Shown here in pieces: positions 1-6,116 of a DNA stretch of 8,041 nucleotides. The notes beneath the pieces were generated by a model, which was not told where the DNA came from, ran no database searches, and was given only the letters and a program-made list of their open reading frames with translations. The translations under genes and the position numbers were made by a program. Every line of letters begins with the position of its first letter. The first letter of the stretch is position 1. The stretch comes from Eubacteriales bacterium (lineage in GTDB: Bacteria > Bacillota_A > Clostridia > Christensenellales > Aristaeellaceae): positions 1-8,041 of the forward strand of contig JAQUXV010000110.1 of the NCBI GenBank assembly GCA_028692205.1, in the 5' to 3' direction.

Positions 1-557
1 ACACAACGGAGGTTTTGCCGGAAGCACTGGTGCAAAAAGCGCTTGCTTTGAAGGGGCAGGGCAACATCGGCATCGCCTTTACCTACAACGAGCCGTTGAT
101 CGGTTACGAATACGTGCGCGACTGCGCAAAGCTCATGCACGAAGCCGGGCTTCTCAACGTGCTGGTCACCAACGGGATGATCTGCCGGGAGCCGCTTGCT
201 GAGCTGCTGCCGCTGATCAACGCGATGAATATCGATTTGAAAGGGTTCACTCAAAAATTCTACGATTTTGTCGGGGGCGATCTGCAGACCGTGAAGGATG
301 CCATCCGGCTGTCGGCCGCAAGCTGCCATGTGGAAGTAACGACGCTGATCATTCCCGATCTCAACGATTCGGAGGCCGAGATGGAGCAGGAGGCGTTGTG
401 GCTTGCGGAGATCGACCCGGAGCTTCCACTGCACATCAGCCGGTTCTTCCCCTGCTACCATCTGGTAGATCGTCCGCCCACGCCGGTTGAAACCGTTTAC
501 CGGCTGCGGGAGGTGGCGCTGAAACACCTGCGGTATGTTTACACGGGCAACTGCTAG
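1..557 (+). CDS. amrS: AmmeMemoRadiSam system radical SAM enzyme, C-terminal part (5' end outside window)
   Basis: This is the C-terminal part of a radical SAM protein of the AmrS type, related to pyruvate formate-lyase activating enzymes. The frame is open from the window edge (first full codon at 3) to TAG at 555-557, so the TTG at 15 is an internal codon, not a start. The N-terminal cluster-binding CxxxCxxC motif lies outside the window. Visible family landmarks are GNIGIAFTYNEPLIGYEY near the start, LVTNGM, the strand NIDLKGF, TLIIPDLND, the HISRFFPCY segment and the terminal YVYTGNC. In many prokaryotes this enzyme is encoded beside or fused to AMMECR1- and MEMO1-family proteins; neither is downstream here, so they would have to lie upstream or elsewhere. 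Its substrate is not evident from the sequence. It is convergent with the sugar operon. Assignment to the AmrS family is confident; the biochemical role is not claimed. Confidence 0.88.
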   Translation, partial: TTEVLPEALVQKALALKGQGNIGIAFTYNEPLIGYEYVRDCAKLMHEAGLLNVLVTNGMICREPLAELLPLINAMNIDLKGFTQKFYDFVGGDLQTVKDAIRLSAASCHVEVTTLIIPDLNDSEAEMEQEALWLAEIDPELPLHISRFFPCYHLVDRPPTPVETVYRLREVALKHLRYVYTGNC

Positions 558-587
558 TCCATCGCCGCGTTCATATTCTGGTCCGGT

Positions 588-608
588 CTGGCAAGGCGGG
601 CTTGTCAG
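588..608 (+). terminator. Stem-loop 1 downstream of amrS
   Basis: Arms at 588-595 (CTGGCAAG) and 601-608 (CTTGTCAG) form an 8-bp stem around a 5-nt GCGGG loop, followed by a short pyrimidine run CTTTC. The one non-Watson-Crick position is G591 with T605, which is a G-U wobble on the + transcript but a C-A mismatch on the - transcript. The structure therefore suits RNA read rightward from amrS. The U-tract is short, so it may act as a weak terminator or a 3'-end stabilising hairpin together with the next stem-loop. Confidence 0.45.
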
Positions 609-613
609 CTTTC

Positions 614-640
614 AAACGCCCATCCCGGGTGTTTTCTGCC
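614..640 (+). terminator. Stem-loop 2, probable rho-independent terminator of amrS
   Basis: Arms at 614-621 (AAACGCCC) and 627-634 (GGGTGTTT) form an 8-bp stem with a 5-nt loop. The stem is directly followed by a T-rich stretch (TTTTCTG, counting the last stem bases). The G618-T630 pair is a wobble on + strand RNA and a C-A mismatch on the other strand, so this stem also favours transcription out of amrS, whose stop is 56 nt upstream. The size, GC-rich core and trailing U residues fit an intrinsic terminator, although the U-tract is short. Confidence 0.55.
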
Positions 641-670
641 CGCAGGTAACACAATTAGCTCCAAGCGCTC

Positions 671-704
671 AAAGCTGCCCGATTATCAGAAATCGGACAG
701 CTTT
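671..704 (-). terminator. Long stem-loop 3, possible bidirectional terminator between convergent genes
   Basis: A 14-position stem is formed by 671-684 (AAAGCTGCCCGATT) and 691-704 (AATCGGACAGCTTT) around a 6-nt loop. The single imperfection is C678 opposite A697 on the + strand; on - strand RNA the same position is a U-G wobble, so the stem is fully paired there. This favours use by the leftward sugar operon, whose last stop codon is at 878-880. However, the sequence that follows on the + side (CTTTCCTTATGG) is more U-rich than that on the - side. It could stop transcription from both directions. The strand is inferred from the wobble only. Confidence 0.55.
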
Positions 705-740
705 CCTTATGGTTCCTTTGTATACCGATGCGCCGAACCC

Positions 741-780
741 TGGCAGGTTTGACCCGGTCGTCCTTTTCCGGGTCTTGCCA
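741..780. other. Two-part inverted repeat (stem-loop 4) in the convergent spacer
   Basis: GACCCGG at 751-757 pairs perfectly with CCGGGTC at 768-774 around a 10-nt loop. Outside a small asymmetric bulge (746-750 against 775), TGGCA at 741-745 pairs with TGCCA at 776-780. No U-tract follows on either strand, so a standard intrinsic terminator is not supported. It may be an RNA structural element at the 3' end of the leftward operon or a relic. A short perfect inverted repeat, ATTAC-AG-GTAAT, lies just beyond it at 784-795. The rest of the spacer 558-877 contains no convincing gene, promoter or RNA family that I can recognise. Confidence 0.4.
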
Positions 781-877
781 TACATTACAGGTAATTTCTT
801 GCTAAACGGCCCGGCAGTCAACAGATATTTCTTTGCGGGCAACCCAGATACGTAAAATCAGCGCCGCGATTTTCGCT

Positions 878-1666
878 TTATTTTTTCAGAATTCTTTGCA
901 AAGCAGTGACATCCAGCAAATTTACCGTCTCGAACTTTCCTTTGTAAAACACTGCCCAGTTGTTGAAAACGCAGGGCAATTCCTTTGCCTTTTGCAGCGT
1001 GTCCACCAGAATGAAGGATGCCGGTACGCCGCTTGTTTCACAATACTGTTTGATCATCTCAACATTCTGATAACTATAGGGGCATTGCAGGTCATAATAA
1101 ACCGTCAGCGCCTGACTTTCGATTTTTCCCCTTTTCGCGCTCTGTGTAAACCGTGGCACGGTTCCGTCCAACGAAAGCGCAAGCAGCTCGTAGCCGTTCT
1201 CTGTGGAATCGACAGCCGTAAAACCAAACTTTTTGGCGAATGTCTGGTCCGAAAGCCAGGCTTTTTGCTTTTGGGCTCCAAGCATGCAAACGCCGGATTT
1301 TCCCTTTGCTTTCGCATCCGCCAGGCAGTATTCCATCAGCGACTTTCCATACCCTTTGCCTTTGCAGTTGCCGTTAACCCATAAGCAATACAAATAAAGA
1401 TAATGGTCGCCTTCAACCGGTACCCAGGCGGTTTCCAACGGAGCGTATTCAATAAACGTCGTCGCTTTTTCATTGAGTTTTCGAAAGACATGGCCTTCTT
1501 TGAGTCGCTCAGACAGCCATTGCCGTTTAGCTTCAACCCCCGGATGTCGTATCCTGCTGCGGATAATGCAGCACAGATGCTCGTCGGCAAGGTTTTCCGT
1601 TGTTAAGTTGATAAATTCAGCGTCCACGGCTTCGTTCCCCGCCCCTGTTGTTTTTATCGTTTGCAT
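878..1666 (-). CDS. YoaP-like GNAT acetyltransferase with C-terminal thioredoxin/glutaredoxin-like domain
   Basis: This 262-residue protein resembles Bacillus subtilis YoaP along its whole length: an N-terminal GNAT acetyltransferase domain and a C-terminal YoaP-type thioredoxin-fold domain. The start of similarity is the EFINLTTENL segment (17-26), followed by the HLCC motif (30-33) and the AWVPVE and YLYCLWV strands (80-96). The acetyl-CoA pyrophosphate loop KGKGYGKSL is at 102-110. The C-terminal domain begins near 186 and carries a CPYS motif (C195-S198), the same spacing as a monothiol glutaredoxin site, then a VFYKGKF strand (239-245). ATG at 1666 has AAGGA at 1681-1685, 14 nt upstream, which is long. 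GTG at 1625-1627 gives 249 residues, nearer to my recollection of YoaP length, and is a real alternative. It is the last gene of the operon, 17 nt after the NimA-like gene. The acceptor substrate is unknown. Confidence 0.85.
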   Translation of the reverse strand: MQTIKTTGAGNEAVDAEFINLTTENLADEHLCCIIRSRIRHPGVEAKRQWLSERLKEGHVFRKLNEKATTFIEYAPLETAWVPVEGDHYLYLYCLWVNGNCKGKGYGKSLMEYCLADAKAKGKSGVCMLGAQKQKAWLSDQTFAKKFGFTAVDSTENGYELLALSLDGTVPRFTQSAKRGKIESQALTVYYDLQCPYSYQNVEMIKQYCETSGVPASFILVDTLQKAKELPCVFNNWAVFYKGKFETVNLLDVTALQRILKK

Positions 1667-1680
1667 AGTAAGCCAATATA

Positions 1681-1685
1681 TCCTT
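1681..1685 (-). promoter_or_regulatory. Shine-Dalgarno candidate for the YoaP-like gene
   Basis: On the - strand AAGGA overlaps the TAA stop (1684-1686) of the preceding flavoprotein gene. It lies 14 nt before ATG at 1664-1666, which is longer than the usual 5-9 nt. The alternative GTG at 1625-1627 is preceded by a GGGG run about 9 nt upstream, so the sequence alone does not settle the start. Confidence 0.4.
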
Positions 1686-2157
1686 ATCTGCGGTTTTCTT
1701 TGGCGGTCATTTTCAGCACATCCAGCCTCAAAACGGTCACGCTTTGCGCTTCCGCCTCCGTAAAGTGCCAGTCCCCCGGCCCGCCGTAATGGGATACGAT
1801 CAGCGCAAGCGCTCTTTCCTTTTCTTCCGTCTCTTCGATTCTGGTTACAATTCCCCTTCCAATAACGCTGCTGTACAGGAAAGTGAAATCGCAACCCTTC
1901 TCGCCCCGAACCAGCTGGTGGTTGGTATCCAGCTCAAAGCCGACGGCAGAACCGTGCCCAAGCAGTGTCAGCTTTTTGCCTTCATTGGCGCAGTGAAAGT
2001 AAAACACGCCCTTGCCGCCGATATACGAATATCCAAAATTGAGTGGCACGATATAAACGCTGTTACCGTCTTTGATCCCCAGCCGGCAGCAATCGCACGC
2101 CTGAATCATCCCGTTGATCGCGTTCACATCCGTTATCTCTCTGTCTTTACGCCGCAT
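1684..2157 (-). CDS. NimA-like pyridoxamine 5'-phosphate oxidase family flavoprotein
   Basis: This 157-residue protein is of the PNPOx-like split-barrel family, closest to the NimA (5-nitroimidazole resistance) group. Typical features are the N-terminal MRRKDREITD, the CDCCRLGIKDG segment (21-31), YIVPLNFGY (35-43), YFHCANEGKK (53-62), VGFELDTNH (72-80) and YSSVIGRG (95-102). Such proteins bind flavin, and some Nim members are linked to reduction of nitroimidazole drugs; many others are uncharacterised reductases. No signal peptide is present, so it should be cytoplasmic. A strong AGGGGGAG site lies 4 nt before the ATG. It starts 23 nt after the small membrane-protein gene and ends 17 nt before the YoaP-like gene, so it is probably co-transcribed with the sugar genes. 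Family is confident; any drug-resistance activity is inference. Confidence 0.88.
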   Translation of the reverse strand: MRRKDREITDVNAINGMIQACDCCRLGIKDGNSVYIVPLNFGYSYIGGKGVFYFHCANEGKKLTLLGHGSAVGFELDTNHQLVRGEKGCDFTFLYSSVIGRGIVTRIEETEEKERALALIVSHYGGPGDWHFTEAEAQSVTVLRLDVLKMTAKENRR

Positions 2158-2180
2158 CGTGCTCCCCCTTTTCGATTGTC

Positions 2181-2357
2181 TTATTTCGTCATGCGCAGCC
2201 GGACGGAACTAAACGAGAACAGCATCATCGACAAAATCATCGTAACACCGTTCACCCGCACCGTCCAGTCCGGCAGCGGCAAAAACCATCTCCATGCCGT
2301 TAATATCACAACCGTTATCACCAAAAACGTAAGGCTTGCGGCCTGCATCTTTCTCAC
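2181..2357 (-). CDS. Small two-helix membrane protein, translationally coupled to the symporter gene
   Basis: This short reading frame of 58 codons starts with GTG at 2355-2357 and ends with TAA at 2181-2183. Its GTG overlaps the TGA stop of the symporter gene in the arrangement GTGA, and a perfect AGGAGG (2365-2370) lies 7 nt upstream. This is strong evidence that it is translated. The protein begins MRKMQAASLTFLVITVVIL, giving a positively charged start and a first hydrophobic helix (about 5-18). A short WRWFLPLPDWTVRVNG linker (19-34) follows, then a second hydrophobic segment (about 35-48) and a basic tail, VRLRMTK. Both termini should face the cytoplasm by the positive-inside rule. I do not recognise the family. 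Small membrane proteins of this size occur beside GPH-type sugar transporters in Clostridia, so an accessory role for the symporter is plausible but unproven. An internal ATG three codons in is a weaker start. Confidence 0.78.
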   Translation of the reverse strand: MRKMQAASLTFLVITVVILTAWRWFLPLPDWTVRVNGVTMILSMMLFSFSSVRLRMTK

Positions 2358-3745
2358 GGGTTATCCTCCTGCCTGGCGGCAATGTCCCCACGCGCCTGAA
2401 GATCCGTCAAGATCTGTGCATACCGTTTCTCATCAATGGTAAACTTCTTCATGTAGACGATATATCCTGCGACGATCGCGCAAAGCGGCAGGATCATCAT
2501 GGAAATCTTCATGGTGGTGATGCCGGAAGCCGTTACGTCGTCCGGCGTCGGCGCGGCGTTGATGCCGGATAAAATCAGTGTAAGCCCCAGCACGCCGTTG
2601 GCGATGGCCCCGCCGATCTTGTTAATAAACGGCTGCACGGAGAAGGTGATGCTCTCGTTGCGTTTTCCCAGCTTCCACTGTCCGTATTCAATGGAATCGG
2701 CTAGAAACATCAACATCAGCATCTGGATGAACGCCTGCCCAACAAAAATCAGCACGCCCGCAACGCCAATAAAGGCCATGCTCATGGGAGCAAAGAAGAA
2801 CAGCAGGTACCCGGCCACCACCAGCGCCGTTGCGCCCGTATACAGTTTGCGGCGGGTAAAGCGCTTGCGGAACCACGTAAATATGCTCAGCGCCGCCAGC
2901 TGGGATATGCCCAGCACCAGCGCGAACATGGAGTACATATTCTCGTTTTTATACGCGTATTTGAAGAAGTACACGCCGAAGCTCGTGGTGGTGGTATACC
3001 CGATCATAAACAGGGACATTGCGACCGCCACCCATAAAAGCTGATCGTTTTTGAACAGCACGCCGAACAGCTGCCGGATCGTTGTTTTTTCTTCTTGCTT
3101 AAAATACCCCTTGTGTTCCTTAACGCCGAAAAGAGTAATCAACTGGAAACCCAGCATCAGCAGCGCAATCAGCACCGCGAAGAGGAACCAGCCTTGCTTG
3201 GCGCTGCCTGTGGCGGCCGTAAGCGCGTTGGTTGCGGGAATAATGCCCACCACCACCGTAAAAAGGCCGATATTCGCACAGATACGGGCAAAGGAGCCGA
3301 TTTTCTCCCGCTGCTTCTGGTCGGTGGAAAGTGCGGGCATCATGGACCAGTACGCAATATCGTTCAGGCCGTAAAAGACGTCCCAAACCAGATAGCAGGC
3401 CGCGAACACCGCCGCATACGCCGCGCCGGTAAGACCCATATCCAGATACATCAGCACCATGCTCGCCCCGCCGATCAGCGCGCCCACCAGTATCCACGGT
3501 TTGAATTTGCCGAAACGGGAGCGGGTGTTATCCACAATCAGGCCCATAAACGGGTCGTTGAAAGCATCGAAAGTGCGCAGCACCAGCAGCAGCGCCGTCA
3601 TGATCGCAAGCGTCGAATCCGGAACGTTCAGCACCTCGGTGATGTATACCATCACGTACATGCTGACCATGGTATAAAACATATCCCGTCCAATGGTGCC
3701 CAAGCCAAAGCAGTAATGGTTTCGCCGGTCGTAATTTTTCTCCAT
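2354..3745 (-). CDS. GPH-family (MelB-like) sugar:cation symporter of the MFS
   Basis: This 463-residue polytopic membrane protein belongs to the glycoside-pentoside-hexuronide:cation symporter family. The diagnostic loop is intact: RTFDAFNDPFMG (57-68), then the D-N-T-R-S-R-FGKFKPWIL stretch (72-85). D60 and D64 correspond to the two helix-II aspartates that form the cation site in MelB, and D122 in VWDVFYGLNDIAYWSMMP (120-137) to the helix-IV aspartate. About 12 hydrophobic helices are visible. The reading frame extends upstream to 3832, but ATG at 3743-3745 has GGGAGG 8 nt upstream and matches the family N-terminus (MEKNYDRRNHYCFGLG). It lies 19 nt after the alpha-galactosidase stop and overlaps the small membrane-protein gene by 4 nt. 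Imported sugar is inferred from neighbours: alpha-galactosides such as melibiose or raffinose, and/or isomaltose-type oligosaccharides. Exact substrate and coupling ion cannot be read from the sequence. Confidence 0.92.
   Translation of the reverse strand: MEKNYDRRNHYCFGLGTIGRDMFYTMVSMYVMVYITEVLNVPDSTLAIMTALLLVLRTFDAFNDPFMGLIVDNTRSRFGKFKPWILVGALIGGASMVLMYLDMGLTGAAYAAVFAACYLVWDVFYGLNDIAYWSMMPALSTDQKQREKIGSFARICANIGLFTVVVGIIPATNALTAATGSAKQGWFLFAVLIALLMLGFQLITLFGVKEHKGYFKQEEKTTIRQLFGVLFKNDQLLWVAVAMSLFMIGYTTTTSFGVYFFKYAYKNENMYSMFALVLGISQLAALSIFTWFRKRFTRRKLYTGATALVVAGYLLFFFAPMSMAFIGVAGVLIFVGQAFIQMLMLMFLADSIEYGQWKLGKRNESITFSVQPFINKIGGAIANGVLGLTLILSGINAAPTPDDVTASGITTMKISMMILPLCAIVAGYIVYMKKFTIDEKRYAQILTDLQARGDIAARQEDNP
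2365..2370 (-). promoter_or_regulatory. Consensus Shine-Dalgarno AGGAGG that decides the GTG start of the small membrane protein
   Basis: Read on the - strand this is AGGAGG inside the last codons of the symporter gene, separated by 7 nt (ATAACCC) from GTG at 2357. The spacing is ideal for GTG. The in-frame ATG at 2346-2348 lies 16 nt from the site, which is poor. Confidence 0.75.
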
Positions 3746-3764
3746 TTGCAGAACCTCCCGTTTT

Positions 3765-6116
3765 TCAGCCCGCCAGCCGCTCATCCTCCGCCTGTACCAC
3801 ATACAGGTTGGAGCCGTAATCGCCCAACACACGGATGTCGCGGCTGTAGCCGCTTCCGATGAACTGGTTGTTCAAAAGCACTCCATCCATCAGCGCGTTT
3901 CCGTAACCCGCGTAGCTTTCCACACAGTCCGGCAGACTGAACCGACGATTGAGCATACCGAACAAGCAGCCTTCCGGGTTCAGCTTGATGTGGATCGCGT
4001 GTTCGATCAGCCCGCCGAAACGCCGGAGCATCATCTGCTGGGGGCGTGTATCCACCCGGTATTTCCGTTTGGGCGCAAGCCCCATCAGCCGCAGGCGGTC
4101 GAAGTTTTCCGCAGCGTTCGCCTGTGTCTGGAAGAAACCGCTTACGCCGGTCGCGCCGTTTTCATCCACGCAATGCCACTCGATCTGGTTGGGCTTGCGC
4201 GTTTCACCGCGCCAGAACACGCCGTATTGCATCACGCGCCGGTACCGCTTGTAAAAGGCAATCTGCCGTTTTACCTCTTTCCTCTGCACAGCAGTCAGGC
4301 GCTTTAAATCCAGCTCGTACCCCAGGCACCCGAACGCCGAAACGTTAAACCGGGTGGCAAACGGCGTGGCGCGGAGCGTTTGCTGGTGCGGGGCCTCGGA
4401 TACGTGCGCGCCCATCGCGGAAAGCGGATACAGGTAGCTCAGTCCCCCCTGAATGCTCAGGCGCTCGATGGGGTCGGTGTCGTCCGACGTCCAGATTTGC
4501 GGAGAGTAGCACAGCATACCGAGGTCGAAACGGTTGCCGCCGCTGGAGCAGCTTTCCAGCAGAATGTGGGGTCTGGGCCTGAAAATACGGCTTAATACGT
4601 CGTACAGCCCCAACATGAAGCGGTGGTAAAACTCGCCCTGATCGGCCACGTGTGCCGAGCACGCGTCGCTGATGTGGCGGTTGTAATCCCATTTCACATA
4701 ATCGATCTTACAGGTGTCCAGGATGTGGGTTACATTTTCGACGATATAATCCCGCACCGCCGGGTTGCAAAGGTCCAGCACCAGCTGGTTGCGGCCAAGC
4801 GCCGGGGTTTTGCCGGGCGTAGCCAGCGCATACTCCGGGTGAGCGCGGTACAGATCGCTGTCCGGGTTGATCATTTCCGGCTCGAACCAGAGACCGAATT
4901 TTAGCCCCATGCGGTGTATCTGCCCGGCAAACTCCGCCATCCCCTTGCGGAGCTTTCGGGGATTAACGTTGTAGTCGCCCAGCCCCGCCTTATCGTCGTA
5001 CCGTTTGCCAAACCAGCCGTCGTCCAGCACAAACAGCTCCGCGCCCACTTTTTTAGCGCGCCGCGCAAGCCGGAGCAGCCTGCCGCGCGTAAAGGTGAAA
5101 AAGAACGCTTCCCACTCGTTCACCAGCACCGGGCGTTCTTTGCCCTTCCAGTCACCGCGAACGATGTGGTTGTTCACAAAGCTGTGAAAATGCTGCGAGA
5201 GGCCGTTGAAGCCATCGGAGGAGAAGCTCATTACGGCTTCGGGCGTTTCGAAACGCTCGTCTGTTTTCAGCGTCCACTCAAAGCAATAGGGGTTAATGCC
5301 CAGCTCCACCCGCACAAGGTCCTGATGGGACAGTTCCACCGCGCCGAAATGATTGCCGCTGTACACGAGGTTAAAACCGTACACCTTCCCCCGGGTTTCA
5401 CTCACCCCTTCCGTCGCCAACAGAAAGCCCGGGTTGTGGCGCTGGCTGCTTTCCCCGGTGGTGGAGGAATTTATCGTGATGCCATAGCTGATTTCCCGGT
5501 CGTGCCGGTGCGTTTCCTTAATCCAGTTGCCATCGAAGGTGATCATGCGGTAACGGTCTTCCGGCAGGTCGAGCATCAGGCTCATCAGTTTTCGGATGGT
5601 CAGCGGCTTTTTATTTTGGTTTTTCAGCGTCGTTCGGCGGGTAATAACATCGGCTTCCACGTACACGGTATAGTAAAGCGTCAGCGATACCTGGTTGCTC
5701 TCGTCCAGCAGCGCAATTTGAAGGGTTTGGCAGTCTTTTGCCTCCCCGTAGGCCGACGGCAGCGACGCCATCGGCACATTGCCGTCGGTTACGGTATGAC
5801 TTTGGTAGCGGAAATCCGCAGTGTAGGTGCCGTCCGGCATTTTAATTTCCGCGGGGGTGTCGCGGTAGTCCCCTTTGCCAATGCCGGACCATTCCAGGCA
5901 CTGCGTATCCAGGCAATAGATCGGGTCGCTCGGGTCATAAGCGATGGAAGTGCCCGTTAGCGCCGTGTGCTTGAGCGCAAGCGGCTCCATCGCCTGATCG
6001 TCCGGCAAACGTTCGCCGTAATACACATGTTCCAGATGCCCAAACTTTGTAAGGCGAAACCAATAGCTTGTGTTTTTCGTTGTCAAACGAAATTCCTGAT
6101 TTTGAAACGAAATCAT
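3765..6116 (-). CDS. Alpha-galactosidase, glycoside hydrolase family 36
   Basis: This 783-residue GH36 enzyme would release terminal alpha-1,6-galactose from melibiose, raffinose or stachyose by a retaining mechanism. It has an N-terminal beta-supersandwich (about 1-320), a catalytic barrel from LVNEWEAFFF (331-340), and a C-terminal beta domain. Catalytic-region motifs are LFVLDDGWFG (361-370), FGLWFEPEM (407-415), GRNQLVLDL (441-449), VKWDYNR (474-480) with nucleophile D477, ESCSSGGNRFD (521-531), and WTSDDTD (542-548) with D545 as the likely acid/base by comparison with Geobacillus AgaA. There is no signal peptide, so it is cytoplasmic. Its ATG (6114-6116) overlaps the TGA of the GH13 gene as ATGA, with GGGGAGG 7 nt upstream. 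It is somewhat longer than AgaA. The usual FDF after WEA(T)Y reads FTF here, and the following helix is unusually arginine-rich; both look like variation rather than inactivation, since all catalytic residues remain. Confidence 0.94.
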   Translation of the reverse strand: MISFQNQEFRLTTKNTSYWFRLTKFGHLEHVYYGERLPDDQAMEPLALKHTALTGTSIAYDPSDPIYCLDTQCLEWSGIGKGDYRDTPAEIKMPDGTYTADFRYQSHTVTDGNVPMASLPSAYGEAKDCQTLQIALLDESNQVSLTLYYTVYVEADVITRRTTLKNQNKKPLTIRKLMSLMLDLPEDRYRMITFDGNWIKETHRHDREISYGITINSSTTGESSQRHNPGFLLATEGVSETRGKVYGFNLVYSGNHFGAVELSHQDLVRVELGINPYCFEWTLKTDERFETPEAVMSFSSDGFNGLSQHFHSFVNNHIVRGDWKGKERPVLVNEWEAFFFTFTRGRLLRLARRAKKVGAELFVLDDGWFGKRYDDKAGLGDYNVNPRKLRKGMAEFAGQIHRMGLKFGLWFEPEMINPDSDLYRAHPEYALATPGKTPALGRNQLVLDLCNPAVRDYIVENVTHILDTCKIDYVKWDYNRHISDACSAHVADQGEFYHRFMLGLYDVLSRIFRPRPHILLESCSSGGNRFDLGMLCYSPQIWTSDDTDPIERLSIQGGLSYLYPLSAMGAHVSEAPHQQTLRATPFATRFNVSAFGCLGYELDLKRLTAVQRKEVKRQIAFYKRYRRVMQYGVFWRGETRKPNQIEWHCVDENGATGVSGFFQTQANAAENFDRLRLMGLAPKRKYRVDTRPQQMMLRRFGGLIEHAIHIKLNPEGCLFGMLNRRFSLPDCVESYAGYGNALMDGVLLNNQFIGSGYSRDIRVLGDYGSNLYVVQAEDERLAG

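Noticed and set aside
745..800. TTGAC-like -35 elements in the spacer (one on each strand)
   Set aside because: No matching -10 box at 16-18 nt spacing, and neither points to a gene start.
667..810. A 38-codon frame on the - strand across stem-loops 3 and 4 (starting MYGKTRKRTTGS)
   Set aside because: No good Shine-Dalgarno site, and the frame is made largely of the inverted repeats, so a structural-RNA or terminator reading is simpler.
535..855. A 106-codon open frame on the + strand in the convergent spacer
   Set aside because: Its start lies inside the end of amrS, it runs through four stem-loops, it has no ribosome binding site and its protein is low in recognisable structure. The internal ATG at 709 also lacks a binding site.
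854..873. Short inverted repeat AAAATC/GATTTT just after the YoaP-like stop codon
   Set aside because: Only six pairs, four of them A-U, with an 8-nt loop and no U-tract continuing on the - strand; too weak to call a terminator.
1667..1894. N-terminal extension of the YoaP-like protein up to 1894
   Set aside because: The extra 76 residues overlap the NimA-like gene on the same strand in another frame and do not resemble a YoaP N-terminus.
3746..3832. N-terminal extension of the symporter up to 3832
   Set aside because: The extra 29 residues overlap the end of the alpha-galactosidase gene; the ATG at 3745 has a strong binding site and fits the family start.
4914..5960. A 348-codon open frame on the + strand, opposite the GH36 gene
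   Set aside because: It lies fully inside the alpha-galactosidase gene on the opposite strand, and the composition (many Val, Arg, His) is typical of an antisense shadow; no family motif seen.
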